Shown: in pieces, positions 8,122 to 15,655 of the stretch | Position numbering within the stretch: position 1 is the stretch's first letter | Layout: each line of letters starts with the position of its first letter | DNA from: JBKSMP01 sp964582055 | GTDB taxonomy: Bacteria > Verrucomicrobiota > Verrucomicrobiia > Opitutales > UBA9783 | NCBI GenBank assembly: GCA_964582055.1 | Contig: CAZOPT010000015.1 | Span: forward strand, 1 to 20,953 | Direction of reading: 5' to 3' | Length of the DNA: 20,953 bases | The notes under the pieces: model-generated | Databases searched by the model: none | What the model saw: the letters and a program-made list of their open reading frames with translations, nothing else | What the model was told of the DNA's origin: nothing | Translations under genes and position numbers: made by a program

Positions 8122-9177
8122 ATGGAGGCCTTTAAACCGAGCTGTAATTTATTGCCTTTGTATGCTCACTTTAGTCGAAATTGGTGCAGTTCGTTACCTT
8201 TTTCGCACTTGGAATTAGCTCATACGCTTAGTTTAGGGCAAGAACAACAAGCCAATTGTATTGCATGTTTAGCCTATGCGTTTCAAGAAGCTGAAATACA
8301 ATTTTTCATTCCAAGTAGTGGCTTATGTGCTTTTTTGGATCCGCAACTTGAAAGCATTGATTTAAAAGATCTTTCTGGAGATTTAAAAACGATCTTGTTA
8401 AATACGTTGCAGACGAATATTGCGAGTGTTTTTTCTCAATGGAAGATTTCTTTAACGCCTAAAAAAGTGGAATTGTGGGAGGAAGAAAAAACCTGTTCTA
8501 ACCTTGTGCAATGCATCATAACTCGCGAAGATACACCTATTTATTCACTTTACATAAATGCAGACAATCTTTCATTAAATACCTTTGATTCTCTTTTTAA
8601 AAGCATTGAACCTGCTAATAAGGGAGAAGGTTTGGTTTTCCCTTTTACAATCGAACGTGCACAAACGCACCTTTTGTTGCGAGAGGTTAAAAATTTAAGT
8701 TTGGGGGACGTATTACTCGTTAGAGATTCACAAACCTATTATAAATTTCGATGGAAAAACTTTTCATTCCATGCGGATTGCAAAGGTCAAACAATAACTG
8801 TAAAATCTTTAATTATGACAGATGAAAATAATGATTTACCAGCTGGCATTATACCAGAAGAAAATCCACCACAACCAGAAGAAATTTCTGATGAGGTTGA
8901 AGAAACACCACAAGAAGAAGAGGTTTCTGAACCCGTTTCAATTACAGGTCAAGATGCGCTGCAAACTATGCCAGTAACGATTACATTTATGGCAGGTGAA
9001 CAAACATTATCGCTTGAACAAGTTAAGCAGTTACATGAAGGTTATACATTTGAATTAGATAAAACACCTAGTGATAACCTTCAAATTCTTGCCAATGGCC
9101 GTTGCATTGGTGAAGGCGAATGGGTACAAATTAATGAACATTTAGGTGTCCGCATCACTCAACTTAATTTAAAATAA
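8122..9177 (+). CDS. sctQ: Type III secretion C-ring/sorting platform protein SctQ
   Basis: This 351-residue protein is the SctQ (YscQ/CdsQ) component of the cytoplasmic sorting platform that receives chaperone-substrate complexes. Residues about 283-350 form a clear SpoA/FliN-type domain: MPVTITFMAGEQTLSLEQV, then GYTFELD and the closing ILANGRCIGEGEWVQINEH with GVRI. The N-terminal 220 residues are less conserved. An acidic, Pro-rich linker at about 237-268 joins the parts. Some SctQ genes also make a short C-terminal product from an internal start. In-frame Met codons exist at 8815 and 8968, but neither has a convincing ribosome binding site at normal spacing. Confidence 0.9.
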   Translation: MEAFKPSCNLLPLYAHFSRNWCSSLPFSHLELAHTLSLGQEQQANCIACLAYAFQEAEIQFFIPSSGLCAFLDPQLESIDLKDLSGDLKTILLNTLQTNIASVFSQWKISLTPKKVELWEEEKTCSNLVQCIITREDTPIYSLYINADNLSLNTFDSLFKSIEPANKGEGLVFPFTIERAQTHLLLREVKNLSLGDVLLVRDSQTYYKFRWKNFSFHADCKGQTITVKSLIMTDENNDLPAGIIPEENPPQPEEISDEVEETPQEEEVSEPVSITGQDALQTMPVTITFMAGEQTLSLEQVKQLHEGYTFELDKTPSDNLQILANGRCIGEGEWVQINEHLGVRITQLNLK

Positions 9178-9178
9178 G

Positions 9179-9976
9179 ATGCCATTTAACGATTCATTTA
9201 TTTACGATCCAATGGGGATTATTATTTTCCTCATTGTATTATCATTAGGACCTTTTGTCGCAATGATGATCACTTCTTTTATGAAGTTGGTCGTTGTTAT
9301 CAATTTATTGCGCCAGGCGATGGGATTACAGCAAGTTCCACCGAATATGGTTGTCAATGGCCTTGCATTGATTTTAACGCTTTATATCATGGCTCCAACT
9401 TTACAAGAAGGAATTTATCGAATAGTGCAGTCGCGCGATGTCCTTAATCAACGCAAAGGCAACAATACGACTTTTGAACTTCCAGAAGCGATGAAACCTT
9501 ATCGTAAAGAACAGTCAAACGAAGCTAATTTTTTTAACACCCTGGTTTCAGGAGAAGAAAGTAAAATGGAACAATTGAAGCAACAAACAGAAGATCTAAA
9601 AGCGATTTTTGGTTACACCAAACAACCCTTTGTAGATTTTCTCATGAAGCATTCAACGCCTAAACATCGTGCTTTTCTGATTCATGTAGCCAAACGCTTA
9701 TGGCCAAAATCTTTCGTAAAAGATATTAAAGATTCCGATCTTATTATTTGTATTCCAGCATTCGCCCTAACGGAATTAACGGCTGCATTTGAAATAGGAT
9801 TCCTCATTTATTTACCCTTTATTGCAATCGACCTTATTATTTCAAACATCCTCCTTGCGATGGGTATGATGATGGTTTCGCCAATGACGATTTCACTGCC
9901 GTTTAAGCTGATGCTCTTTGTGCTTGTTAGTGGTTGGGATAAAATCGTCGAAGCTTTGGCTCTTACCTATCGTTAA
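9179..9976 (+). CDS. sctR: Type III secretion export gate protein SctR
   Basis: SctR (YscR/FliP family) is the main subunit of the export gate in the inner membrane. The N-terminal membrane segment is followed by the conserved FMKLVVVINLLRQAMGLQQV and the VNGLALILTLYIMAP helix. The C-terminal part has the hallmark FEIGFLIYLPFIAIDLIISN and MGMMMVSPMTISLPFKLMLF. The 265-residue length exceeds the usual 215-220 residues. The excess is in the periplasmic region at about 85-170, and chlamydial CdsR is also long. It begins one base after the sctQ stop. The next gene, on the other strand, overlaps its last 14 bases, so no sctS follows. Confidence 0.95.
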   Translation: MPFNDSFIYDPMGIIIFLIVLSLGPFVAMMITSFMKLVVVINLLRQAMGLQQVPPNMVVNGLALILTLYIMAPTLQEGIYRIVQSRDVLNQRKGNNTTFELPEAMKPYRKEQSNEANFFNTLVSGEESKMEQLKQQTEDLKAIFGYTKQPFVDFLMKHSTPKHRAFLIHVAKRLWPKSFVKDIKDSDLIICIPAFALTELTAAFEIGFLIYLPFIAIDLIISNILLAMGMMMVSPMTISLPFKLMLFVLVSGWDKIVEALALTYR

Positions 9977-12386
9977 TCGATGAATGCATTTTTTCATCTA
10001 TGAGTAGTTGATAAAGTTGTTGCCAGCGTTCAGATGGAAGTTTGCGAGTTGTATCATGGAATAATTGCGAAAAAAGCTGTTGTTTGTGATGCTGTAGCTG
10101 TTGAATATTGGCCTCGATTGAATGTTCAATAAGGAGACGATAAACTTTAAGGGATTGCTTTTGCCCTAAACGATGGGCACGTGCAATGGCTTGTTCTTCA
10201 ACGGCTGGATTCCACCAAGGATCGAGAATAAAAAGTGTATCGGCAGTATGAAGTGTAATACCGGTTCCACCTGCTCTTAAGCTAATAAGAAAAGCTGCAC
10301 GATCTTTTGTTTTCTGAAAATTAGCGATAAGTTGAGCACGTTTAGAAGTTGGTGTATGCCCCGTTAATACATAAGTTTGAGGGTATAAAGCTTTTATAGA
10401 AGGTTCTAAGCGCTTTAAAAGTTGTTTAAATTGGCTGAAGATAATAATCTTTTTATGAATAGGTTCTTTTAGTTTTTTGAGCAACCAAGCCAGTTTTCCA
10501 CTAGTTTCTATAGGAAAGTCCTTATGAGTTAGTAGTAAACCTGGATCGCAGCAAATTTGCCGTAAACGTAAGATAAGGGTTAGTAAACCTTCCCATTGCC
10601 CTTGTTGTAAGTTTTGATGTAAATCACGAGTCGATTTGTAAAGTTCATGCTGTTTTTCGGTCATTGGACAGTAAATAATGCATTCCTCTTTTTCTGGTAA
10701 TTCCTGTAAAACTTCCTCTTGGGTGCGGCGCAAGACAAAGGGTGCTATTTGTTTTTTAAGCCGGACTGAAGCCTCTTGAGTTTGTGTAAATTTTTGGAAT
10801 TCCTTGAAATTCCCTAAAAATCCTGGCATCAAAAAATGGAAAATGGTCCACAAATCGATAACATTGTTCTCAACGGGTGTTCCGGTTGCAGCAATTCGGT
10901 ATTTTGCTTTTAAATTAAAACAAGCATGTGTGGTCTTAGACTTTGGATTTTTAATACATTGTGCTTCATCTAAAATGACACACTTAAATGGTAGCTTTTT
11001 TAATACATGAAAATTGACTAGCAACTGTGAATAACTTGCAACAAAAATTGTATTTGGCTTTTTCCCGTAGGTAGTAAGCGAATCCTGATTTAAAACTTGC
11101 AAGTTTAAGTGTGGATAATAGAGGTTATGTTCATTTATCCATGCGCTAATTACGCTTGCTGGACAAACCACCAAAGAAGGTTTTTCATCATCAGAATTAT
11201 TGTTTAGAAGCTCTAGCAGCGTTAATAGTTGTCTTGTTTTTCCCAAACCCATTTCATCAGCCAATAAAGGATGACAGTGATTATCAAGAATGTGTTTTAG
11301 CCAAACGACACCCTCACATTGATATGGTCTTAATAAAGGAAAATCAGTGTTAATGGGATTAATCGTTTGCTGAAGTGTCTGAAGCCAGGTTTTGGCTTTT
11401 TGTGAAATAGTGTGGGTATTAAAGAGCGACAACAGCATGTATGCTGGCAAATCTTCACCTTTTTTATTGAGACGATGTTTCCAATCATTAGAGCGTTGAA
11501 CCCATTCGAGTGTATTTTCTTGACAGCGGATAAGGCCATGTTGTTCTGACCAATAAATATGGTTTTTAGCTTTAATGGAGTGTTGTACCAACTCTTGTTC
11601 AATTTCGCCAGAAGTAATTAAAAAGTGTTGAAGTAAATGACCGGTTGTATTTGTAGATAGTTGAACTTGGATATTATTTAATCCTCGACACAAATCATAA
11701 ACCGTTTGTGGAATTTCGACAAAATACTTTTGTGATAACTTTGGTAAAACATTTTGAACGAAACTAGGTAATAGCTCGAGGCTAGAATTTACAAAACAGG
11801 ATTTGTTCCAACGAAATCCATGCTTTTGTGTTTGCAGCATAATGGACAGCAAATGCTCACGTTCATGAGGTTTTAAACTTTGCTTAAGTGAAGTTAATTT
11901 TTCAAATTGTTTGCCACGCTTAAAGGATACTTCAAATGCAAGTGTCTGATCTTTTTTGAAGAAAACAAGTTGTGTAGTTGAATTAGAAAGGGGATTCGAT
12001 TTCAATTTTTCAAATTCATTTTCAGATTTTGTATCCTGTTTTTGTATTGAAAACGATAAAGTATCAAGATGATCTTGAAAAAGTTTTTCTAAACACAGTA
12101 ATCCGGAAGCTAATAAAGCGCGTCCGAAAGTTTCCATCTTACTTGAAACTTGTAAAGCAGAAGAATTTTGTTTGGGTAAATCCAATGCTGCAAAACACGT
12201 TTTTTGATCTTTTTTGCCACTGACTAGCAGATATTGTGGATCAATTTCAATGGAAGAAAGTCCACGCTCTAAAAGCAATTTCCCTTGTTCTTGTTCTGTT
12301 TTTGAAAAAACATCCCACCATTGTTTGCGGTAGGATTGAAACCAAATTTCTAAAGCTTTTAAGGTATACGATTTTTCGAATGGCAC
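9963..12386 (-). CDS. SNF2-family (SWI/SNF-type) DNA helicase/ATPase
   Basis: This 807-residue protein has a complete SNF2 helicase core, an ATP-driven DNA translocase. Walker A is ADEMGLGKTRQ with Lys383. The DEAQ box is VILDEAQCIKN with Asp473. Motif III is AATGTPVENN, and IIIFSQFKQLL opens the second lobe. Motifs V and VI are LRAGGTGITLHTAD and QAIARAHRLGQKQ (about 730-745). The N-terminal 330 residues are unrecognised and may carry the specificity of bacterial SNF2 proteins. Chlamydiae encode similar SWI/SNF-like proteins of unknown role. The start is a GTG, 4 nt after the glmM stop. The 3' end overlaps sctR on the opposite strand by 14 bp. The cellular role is not known. Confidence 0.93.
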   Translation of the reverse strand: MPFEKSYTLKALEIWFQSYRKQWWDVFSKTEQEQGKLLLERGLSSIEIDPQYLLVSGKKDQKTCFAALDLPKQNSSALQVSSKMETFGRALLASGLLCLEKLFQDHLDTLSFSIQKQDTKSENEFEKLKSNPLSNSTTQLVFFKKDQTLAFEVSFKRGKQFEKLTSLKQSLKPHEREHLLSIMLQTQKHGFRWNKSCFVNSSLELLPSFVQNVLPKLSQKYFVEIPQTVYDLCRGLNNIQVQLSTNTTGHLLQHFLITSGEIEQELVQHSIKAKNHIYWSEQHGLIRCQENTLEWVQRSNDWKHRLNKKGEDLPAYMLLSLFNTHTISQKAKTWLQTLQQTINPINTDFPLLRPYQCEGVVWLKHILDNHCHPLLADEMGLGKTRQLLTLLELLNNNSDDEKPSLVVCPASVISAWINEHNLYYPHLNLQVLNQDSLTTYGKKPNTIFVASYSQLLVNFHVLKKLPFKCVILDEAQCIKNPKSKTTHACFNLKAKYRIAATGTPVENNVIDLWTIFHFLMPGFLGNFKEFQKFTQTQEASVRLKKQIAPFVLRRTQEEVLQELPEKEECIIYCPMTEKQHELYKSTRDLHQNLQQGQWEGLLTLILRLRQICCDPGLLLTHKDFPIETSGKLAWLLKKLKEPIHKKIIIFSQFKQLLKRLEPSIKALYPQTYVLTGHTPTSKRAQLIANFQKTKDRAAFLISLRAGGTGITLHTADTLFILDPWWNPAVEEQAIARAHRLGQKQSLKVYRLLIEHSIEANIQQLQHHKQQLFSQLFHDTTRKLPSERWQQLYQLLIDEKMHSSINDR

Positions 12387-12390
12387 GAGA

Positions 12391-13719
12391 TTAGGATATT
12401 TTAAAATCAGATTTAGCCGCAGTTTGTAATAAACTCATGTGTTCTTGGCAAAGAGCTTCTGTTTCCGCTTCTACTAAAAAACGTAATTTGTTTTCTGTGC
12501 CCGAATATCGTATAAGAATGCGTCCAGGCAAATGTTGTAATTTTTGTTTAATATTTTGAAGTTGTTGCAATTCTTCTAAAGGGATTTTGTGGCTTACAAG
12601 CATCGAATGTTCGCATTTAGGTAACAATTTAATTGCTTTTTTACGTTCACAAATCGGTTGAATTTGTGCTAACTTCAAAAGGTGTAAAAGAACTCTGAGA
12701 CCATCGCCCGTAGGTGCTTCATCACGTAAAATAATATGTCCTGAATTTTCACCTCCGAAATTACTTTGTTCTTGTTCTAATGCATAAAAAACCTCGCGAT
12801 CGCCAATACCGCAGACAATGGTTTTGATCCCATAAGCAGCTAAGCTTGCTTTAAGTCCAGAATTACTTTGTTGGGTTACAACGATCTTATTGTTTTTTAA
12901 GCGATTTTGTTGGTATAGATCGATAGCCAATATTCCAAGGATTTCATCACCATCTACACGCTCTCCATTTTCATCAATAACAACCAATCGATCACCATCA
13001 CCATCGTGGGCAAACCCAAGCCAAGAATGCGTTTCTTTAACAATTTTTTCTACTTGTTCTGTATGTTCGCTGCCGCAATTTTCATTAATGTTGATCCCAT
13101 TTGGCTGATCCCCTAAAGCAATAACTTCAGTACTTAATTCCTTCAATAAAGGCAAGGTTGTGTAAGTTGTTGCTCCATTAGCGGTGTCTAAAACGATACG
13201 TTTACTCTTAATAAAATTGTTTGAATAAGTTTTTTTCAGATGATTTAGGTAGTAATCTTTCCCGGAAATTTTTTGGACAGAATCTAAGGAAACTTTTGAA
13301 ATAGGTATTTTAGTTGTGCATAATTGCTCAATAATAGTTTCTTCCCTACGCAACAACTTGCTACCGCTTGATTTAAACAATTTTAAACCATTATCAGTAT
13401 AGGGATTGTGGGAAGCGGTAATCGATACCCCTAGAGAAATCTTTTCTTGTTTGACAAAAAACGAGACAGCAGGTGTTGGAACGACGTGTAAAAAGGTTAC
13501 AGAAGCATTAGAGGTGTGTAGAAAACCCTTCGCAAACGCTTGCGCTAGTTCGGATCCGGAACTTCGTGTATCCCATCCAATAGCAACGGTTAAAGGCAAT
13601 TGTTGTTGTTGAAGCCAATCGCGACATGCTTGCCCGAGACGATTGAAATCATCAAATGTAATAGGAACTTGTCCCACTTTCCCTCGAATGCCATCCGTTC
13701 CGAATCTAATAAAATTCAT
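12391..13719 (-). CDS. glmM: Phosphoglucosamine mutase GlmM
   Basis: This 442-residue enzyme converts glucosamine-6-phosphate to glucosamine-1-phosphate, a precursor of UDP-GlcNAc for peptidoglycan and lipopolysaccharide. The phosphoserine loop GVSITASHNP has Ser103. The metal-binding loop is DGDGDR (239-244), the sugar-binding loop is FGGENSGHII, and the C-terminal phosphate-binding loop is IRYSGTENKLR. The length is normal for GlmM, which separates it from longer phosphomannomutases. Its start overlaps the accA stop in an ATGA arrangement, with GAGGAAAA just upstream as ribosome binding site. It is the middle gene of accA-glmM-helicase. Confidence 0.93.
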   Translation of the reverse strand: MNFIRFGTDGIRGKVGQVPITFDDFNRLGQACRDWLQQQQLPLTVAIGWDTRSSGSELAQAFAKGFLHTSNASVTFLHVVPTPAVSFFVKQEKISLGVSITASHNPYTDNGLKLFKSSGSKLLRREETIIEQLCTTKIPISKVSLDSVQKISGKDYYLNHLKKTYSNNFIKSKRIVLDTANGATTYTTLPLLKELSTEVIALGDQPNGININENCGSEHTEQVEKIVKETHSWLGFAHDGDGDRLVVIDENGERVDGDEILGILAIDLYQQNRLKNNKIVVTQQSNSGLKASLAAYGIKTIVCGIGDREVFYALEQEQSNFGGENSGHIILRDEAPTGDGLRVLLHLLKLAQIQPICERKKAIKLLPKCEHSMLVSHKIPLEELQQLQNIKQKLQHLPGRILIRYSGTENKLRFLVEAETEALCQEHMSLLQTAAKSDFKIS

Positions 13720-14684
13720 TTTTCCTCAAATAATCCTATAGTCCTATATTTTTCGTAACGTTTTTTCAAAAGATCAGCTTCAGAAAGCGGCAATAATGCT
13801 TTTAGATGTTCTTCAAGCACTGTTTTGATCGCTTGCGCGCAAGCTTCAGGGTTCGTATGAGCGCCTCCTAGAGGTTCTGGAACAATGCCGTCAATAATAT
13901 TTAATACCTTTAAGTCTTCTGCTGAAAGCTTCAAAGCATTAGCCGCTTCAGAAACTTTTGCGCGATCTTTCCACAAAATGGCTGCACAACCTTCCGGAGA
14001 AATAACCGAGTAATAAGCATTTTCGAGGACTAAAATACGATCTGAAACTCCAATTCCTAATGCACCTCCAGAACCACCTTCTCCAATAACAATCGCAATG
14101 CAAGGAACTTTTAACACACTCATTTCACGCAAATTAACGGCAATGGCTTCTGCGATATGACGTTCTTCAGCACCAATTCCCGGATAAGCTCCAGGGGTAT
14201 CAATAAAAGAAATAACGGGCAGAAAAAACTTTTCAGCTATTTGCATAAGACGTAAGGCCTTACGATAACCTTCTGGATTGGGTGAGCCAAAATTGCGTTT
14301 GATGTTTTCCTTTAAATCACGCCCCTTTTGTTGTCCCAATACCATTACGGGTTGGCCATTAAAATAAGCTGTACCTCCAATAAGTGCTTGATCATCACCA
14401 AATCGACGATCACCATGTAGTTCTTGAAAATCTGTAAAAATACTTTGAATATAATCCAACGCATAAGGACGTTGCGGATGACGCGCAATCTTGATCTTTT
14501 GCCAAGCGGTTAAGTTTTTATAAATATGTTCTTTAGTTTCTTGTATTTTTAGCTGAATGGCTTGGATTTCTGCATCCATAGAAACCGCATTTTCCTGAGA
14601 AATCTTTTTGAGTTGTTCTAGCTGCTCTTCTAAGGCTAGCAGCGGTTTTTCAAAATCAAGCGTGTGTTTTACAATTTTTGCCAT
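13716..14684 (-). CDS. accA: Acetyl-CoA carboxylase carboxyltransferase subunit alpha AccA
   Basis: AccA and AccD together transfer the carboxyl group from carboxybiotin to acetyl-CoA, the first step of fatty acid synthesis. The start chosen at 14684 gives 322 residues beginning MAKIVKHTLDFEKPL, which matches the usual family N-terminus (LDFE-x-P). An upstream in-frame ATG at 14732 would add 16 residues unlike the family. A coiled segment (about 15-60) precedes the carboxyltransferase domain. That domain has FGSPNPEGYRKALRLM, DTPGAYPGIGAEERHIAEAI and IGEGGSGGALGIGV. It overlaps glmM by 4 bp. accD is not in the window. Confidence 0.95.
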   Translation of the reverse strand: MAKIVKHTLDFEKPLLALEEQLEQLKKISQENAVSMDAEIQAIQLKIQETKEHIYKNLTAWQKIKIARHPQRPYALDYIQSIFTDFQELHGDRRFGDDQALIGGTAYFNGQPVMVLGQQKGRDLKENIKRNFGSPNPEGYRKALRLMQIAEKFFLPVISFIDTPGAYPGIGAEERHIAEAIAVNLREMSVLKVPCIAIVIGEGGSGGALGIGVSDRILVLENAYYSVISPEGCAAILWKDRAKVSEAANALKLSAEDLKVLNIIDGIVPEPLGGAHTNPEACAQAIKTVLEEHLKALLPLSEADLLKKRYEKYRTIGLFEEK

Positions 14685-14992
14685 ATTAAATTCTAAAAAA
14701 CGAATGTTATGAACATTTTTAAAAAAATACAATATTTTTTAAAAAGATTTAATTGTTTTTATAGATTTGTCTGACGCTTGCAAAGAAAGATTACAAGTTC
14801 TATTCGTTGGTTTCTATAACAAGATTAGGGAAAAATATCACATAAAATAAGTATTCATGATAGATCTACGGTTAAAATGTGAACTGCGAAAAATTTTAAA
14901 ATATTTAATTATAACCTTTACTTAATTACAAATAGGTGATTGTTTAATTGTAATGATTTTTGATAAAAATATGTATTTTAAATTTTACATTT
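14685..14992. other. Divergent intergenic region between accA and the acyltransferase gene
   Basis: This AT-rich stretch must hold the promoters of accA (- strand) and probably of the sugar module (+ strand). I see no coding potential or RNA gene. A weak inverted repeat, CTTGCAA and TTACAAG around a 7-nt loop, lies at 14777-14797 and could be a regulatory site, though AT-rich sequence yields such arms by chance. Confidence 0.5.
14940..14967 (+). promoter_or_regulatory. Possible sigma70-type promoter for the sugar module
   Basis: TTGTTT at 14940-14945 and GATAAA at 14962-14967 are 16 nt apart. They would place a transcription start about 20 nt before the ATG at 14993. Both boxes are imperfect and the background is very AT-rich, so this is a weak prediction. 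Confidence 0.25.
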
Positions 14993-15502
14993 ATGAATAA
15001 TCGTTTTAAAGAATGGCAGTATCCTAAGCTTGAAGAAGGGAAAGCAACTAAGTATGGTTGGATGGTTTGTCATGTAAAGAATTTAAAATTAGGTTATAAA
15101 ACGGATATTGGTGCTTTTTCATATATAAATGCTAAAAATGGCGTTATAATAGAAGATAATGTTCAATTGGGGTCGCATTGTTCTATTTATTCTATATCAA
15201 CCATAGATAACAAAAATGGTTGTGTTACATTGAAGAAAAATTGTTGTGTAGGTAGTCATTCAACAGTTATGCCTAATGTTACGATTGGTGAAAATACAAT
15301 CATAGGAGCAAATAGTTTCGTAAACAAGTCTTTTCCAGCAAATTGTATTGCTGTTGGATGCCCTGCAAAAATCATTAAAATAAAAAACAAGCGCGGACAA
15401 TGGGCAAATCCACATATCGAAAGGATTAAGGACTATGCATCAAAGATTATGTACCAAGGGTTAAATGTTGTGAAAAAATTATTTTTAGGGACGAAAAAAT
15501 GA
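14993..15502 (+). CDS. Left-handed beta-helix (hexapeptide repeat) sugar O/N-acyltransferase
   Basis: This 169-residue protein shows hexapeptide repeats from about residue 30 to 130 (for example VIIEDNVQLGSHCSIYSIS, then NVTIGENTIIGANSFV). It ends with the typical CPAKIIKIK element of acetyl-CoA-dependent acyltransferases. In gene pairs with a DegT aminotransferase such enzymes usually acylate a nucleotide-linked amino sugar for surface polysaccharide. That role is inferred from context; no acceptor specificity can be read. The ATG at 14993 is preferred over an upstream TTG at 14960. It is first in a three-gene group with the same orientation. Confidence 0.85.
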   Translation: MNNRFKEWQYPKLEEGKATKYGWMVCHVKNLKLGYKTDIGAFSYINAKNGVIIEDNVQLGSHCSIYSISTIDNKNGCVTLKKNCCVGSHSTVMPNVTIGENTIIGANSFVNKSFPANCIAVGCPAKIIKIKNKRGQWANPHIERIKDYASKIMYQGLNVVKKLFLGTKK

Positions 15503-15655
15503 TACAAAACTTATTTACTTAAAAGAATTTTAATAAATTAGATTTATAATGTGCCATTTCAAAAGAAAATTTAAAACCAAAAACATAGGCTACTTCTTGT
15601 AAAAATTATGGACCACAAATATTTTTACATAGCCACAAACTTAAACTGATATCAG
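15503..15655. other. Short AT-rich spacer without recognisable gene
   Basis: This 153-bp gap between the acyltransferase and the aminotransferase has no convincing open frame or terminator. It may be the remnant of a lost gene, but nothing in it is recognisable. Confidence 0.4.

Noticed and set aside
10804..11602. Open frames on the + strand and in another - strand frame within the SNF2 gene
   Set aside because: They have no family features and overlap the conserved helicase motifs.
14685..14732. Earlier in-frame ATG for accA
   Set aside because: The added 16 residues do not resemble AccA N-termini, and the family-like start falls at 14684.
14777..14797. Inverted repeat as a transcription terminator or operator
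   Set aside because: The stem is only 7 bp with a G-U pair on one strand and no T run follows. It could be chance in AT-rich DNA.
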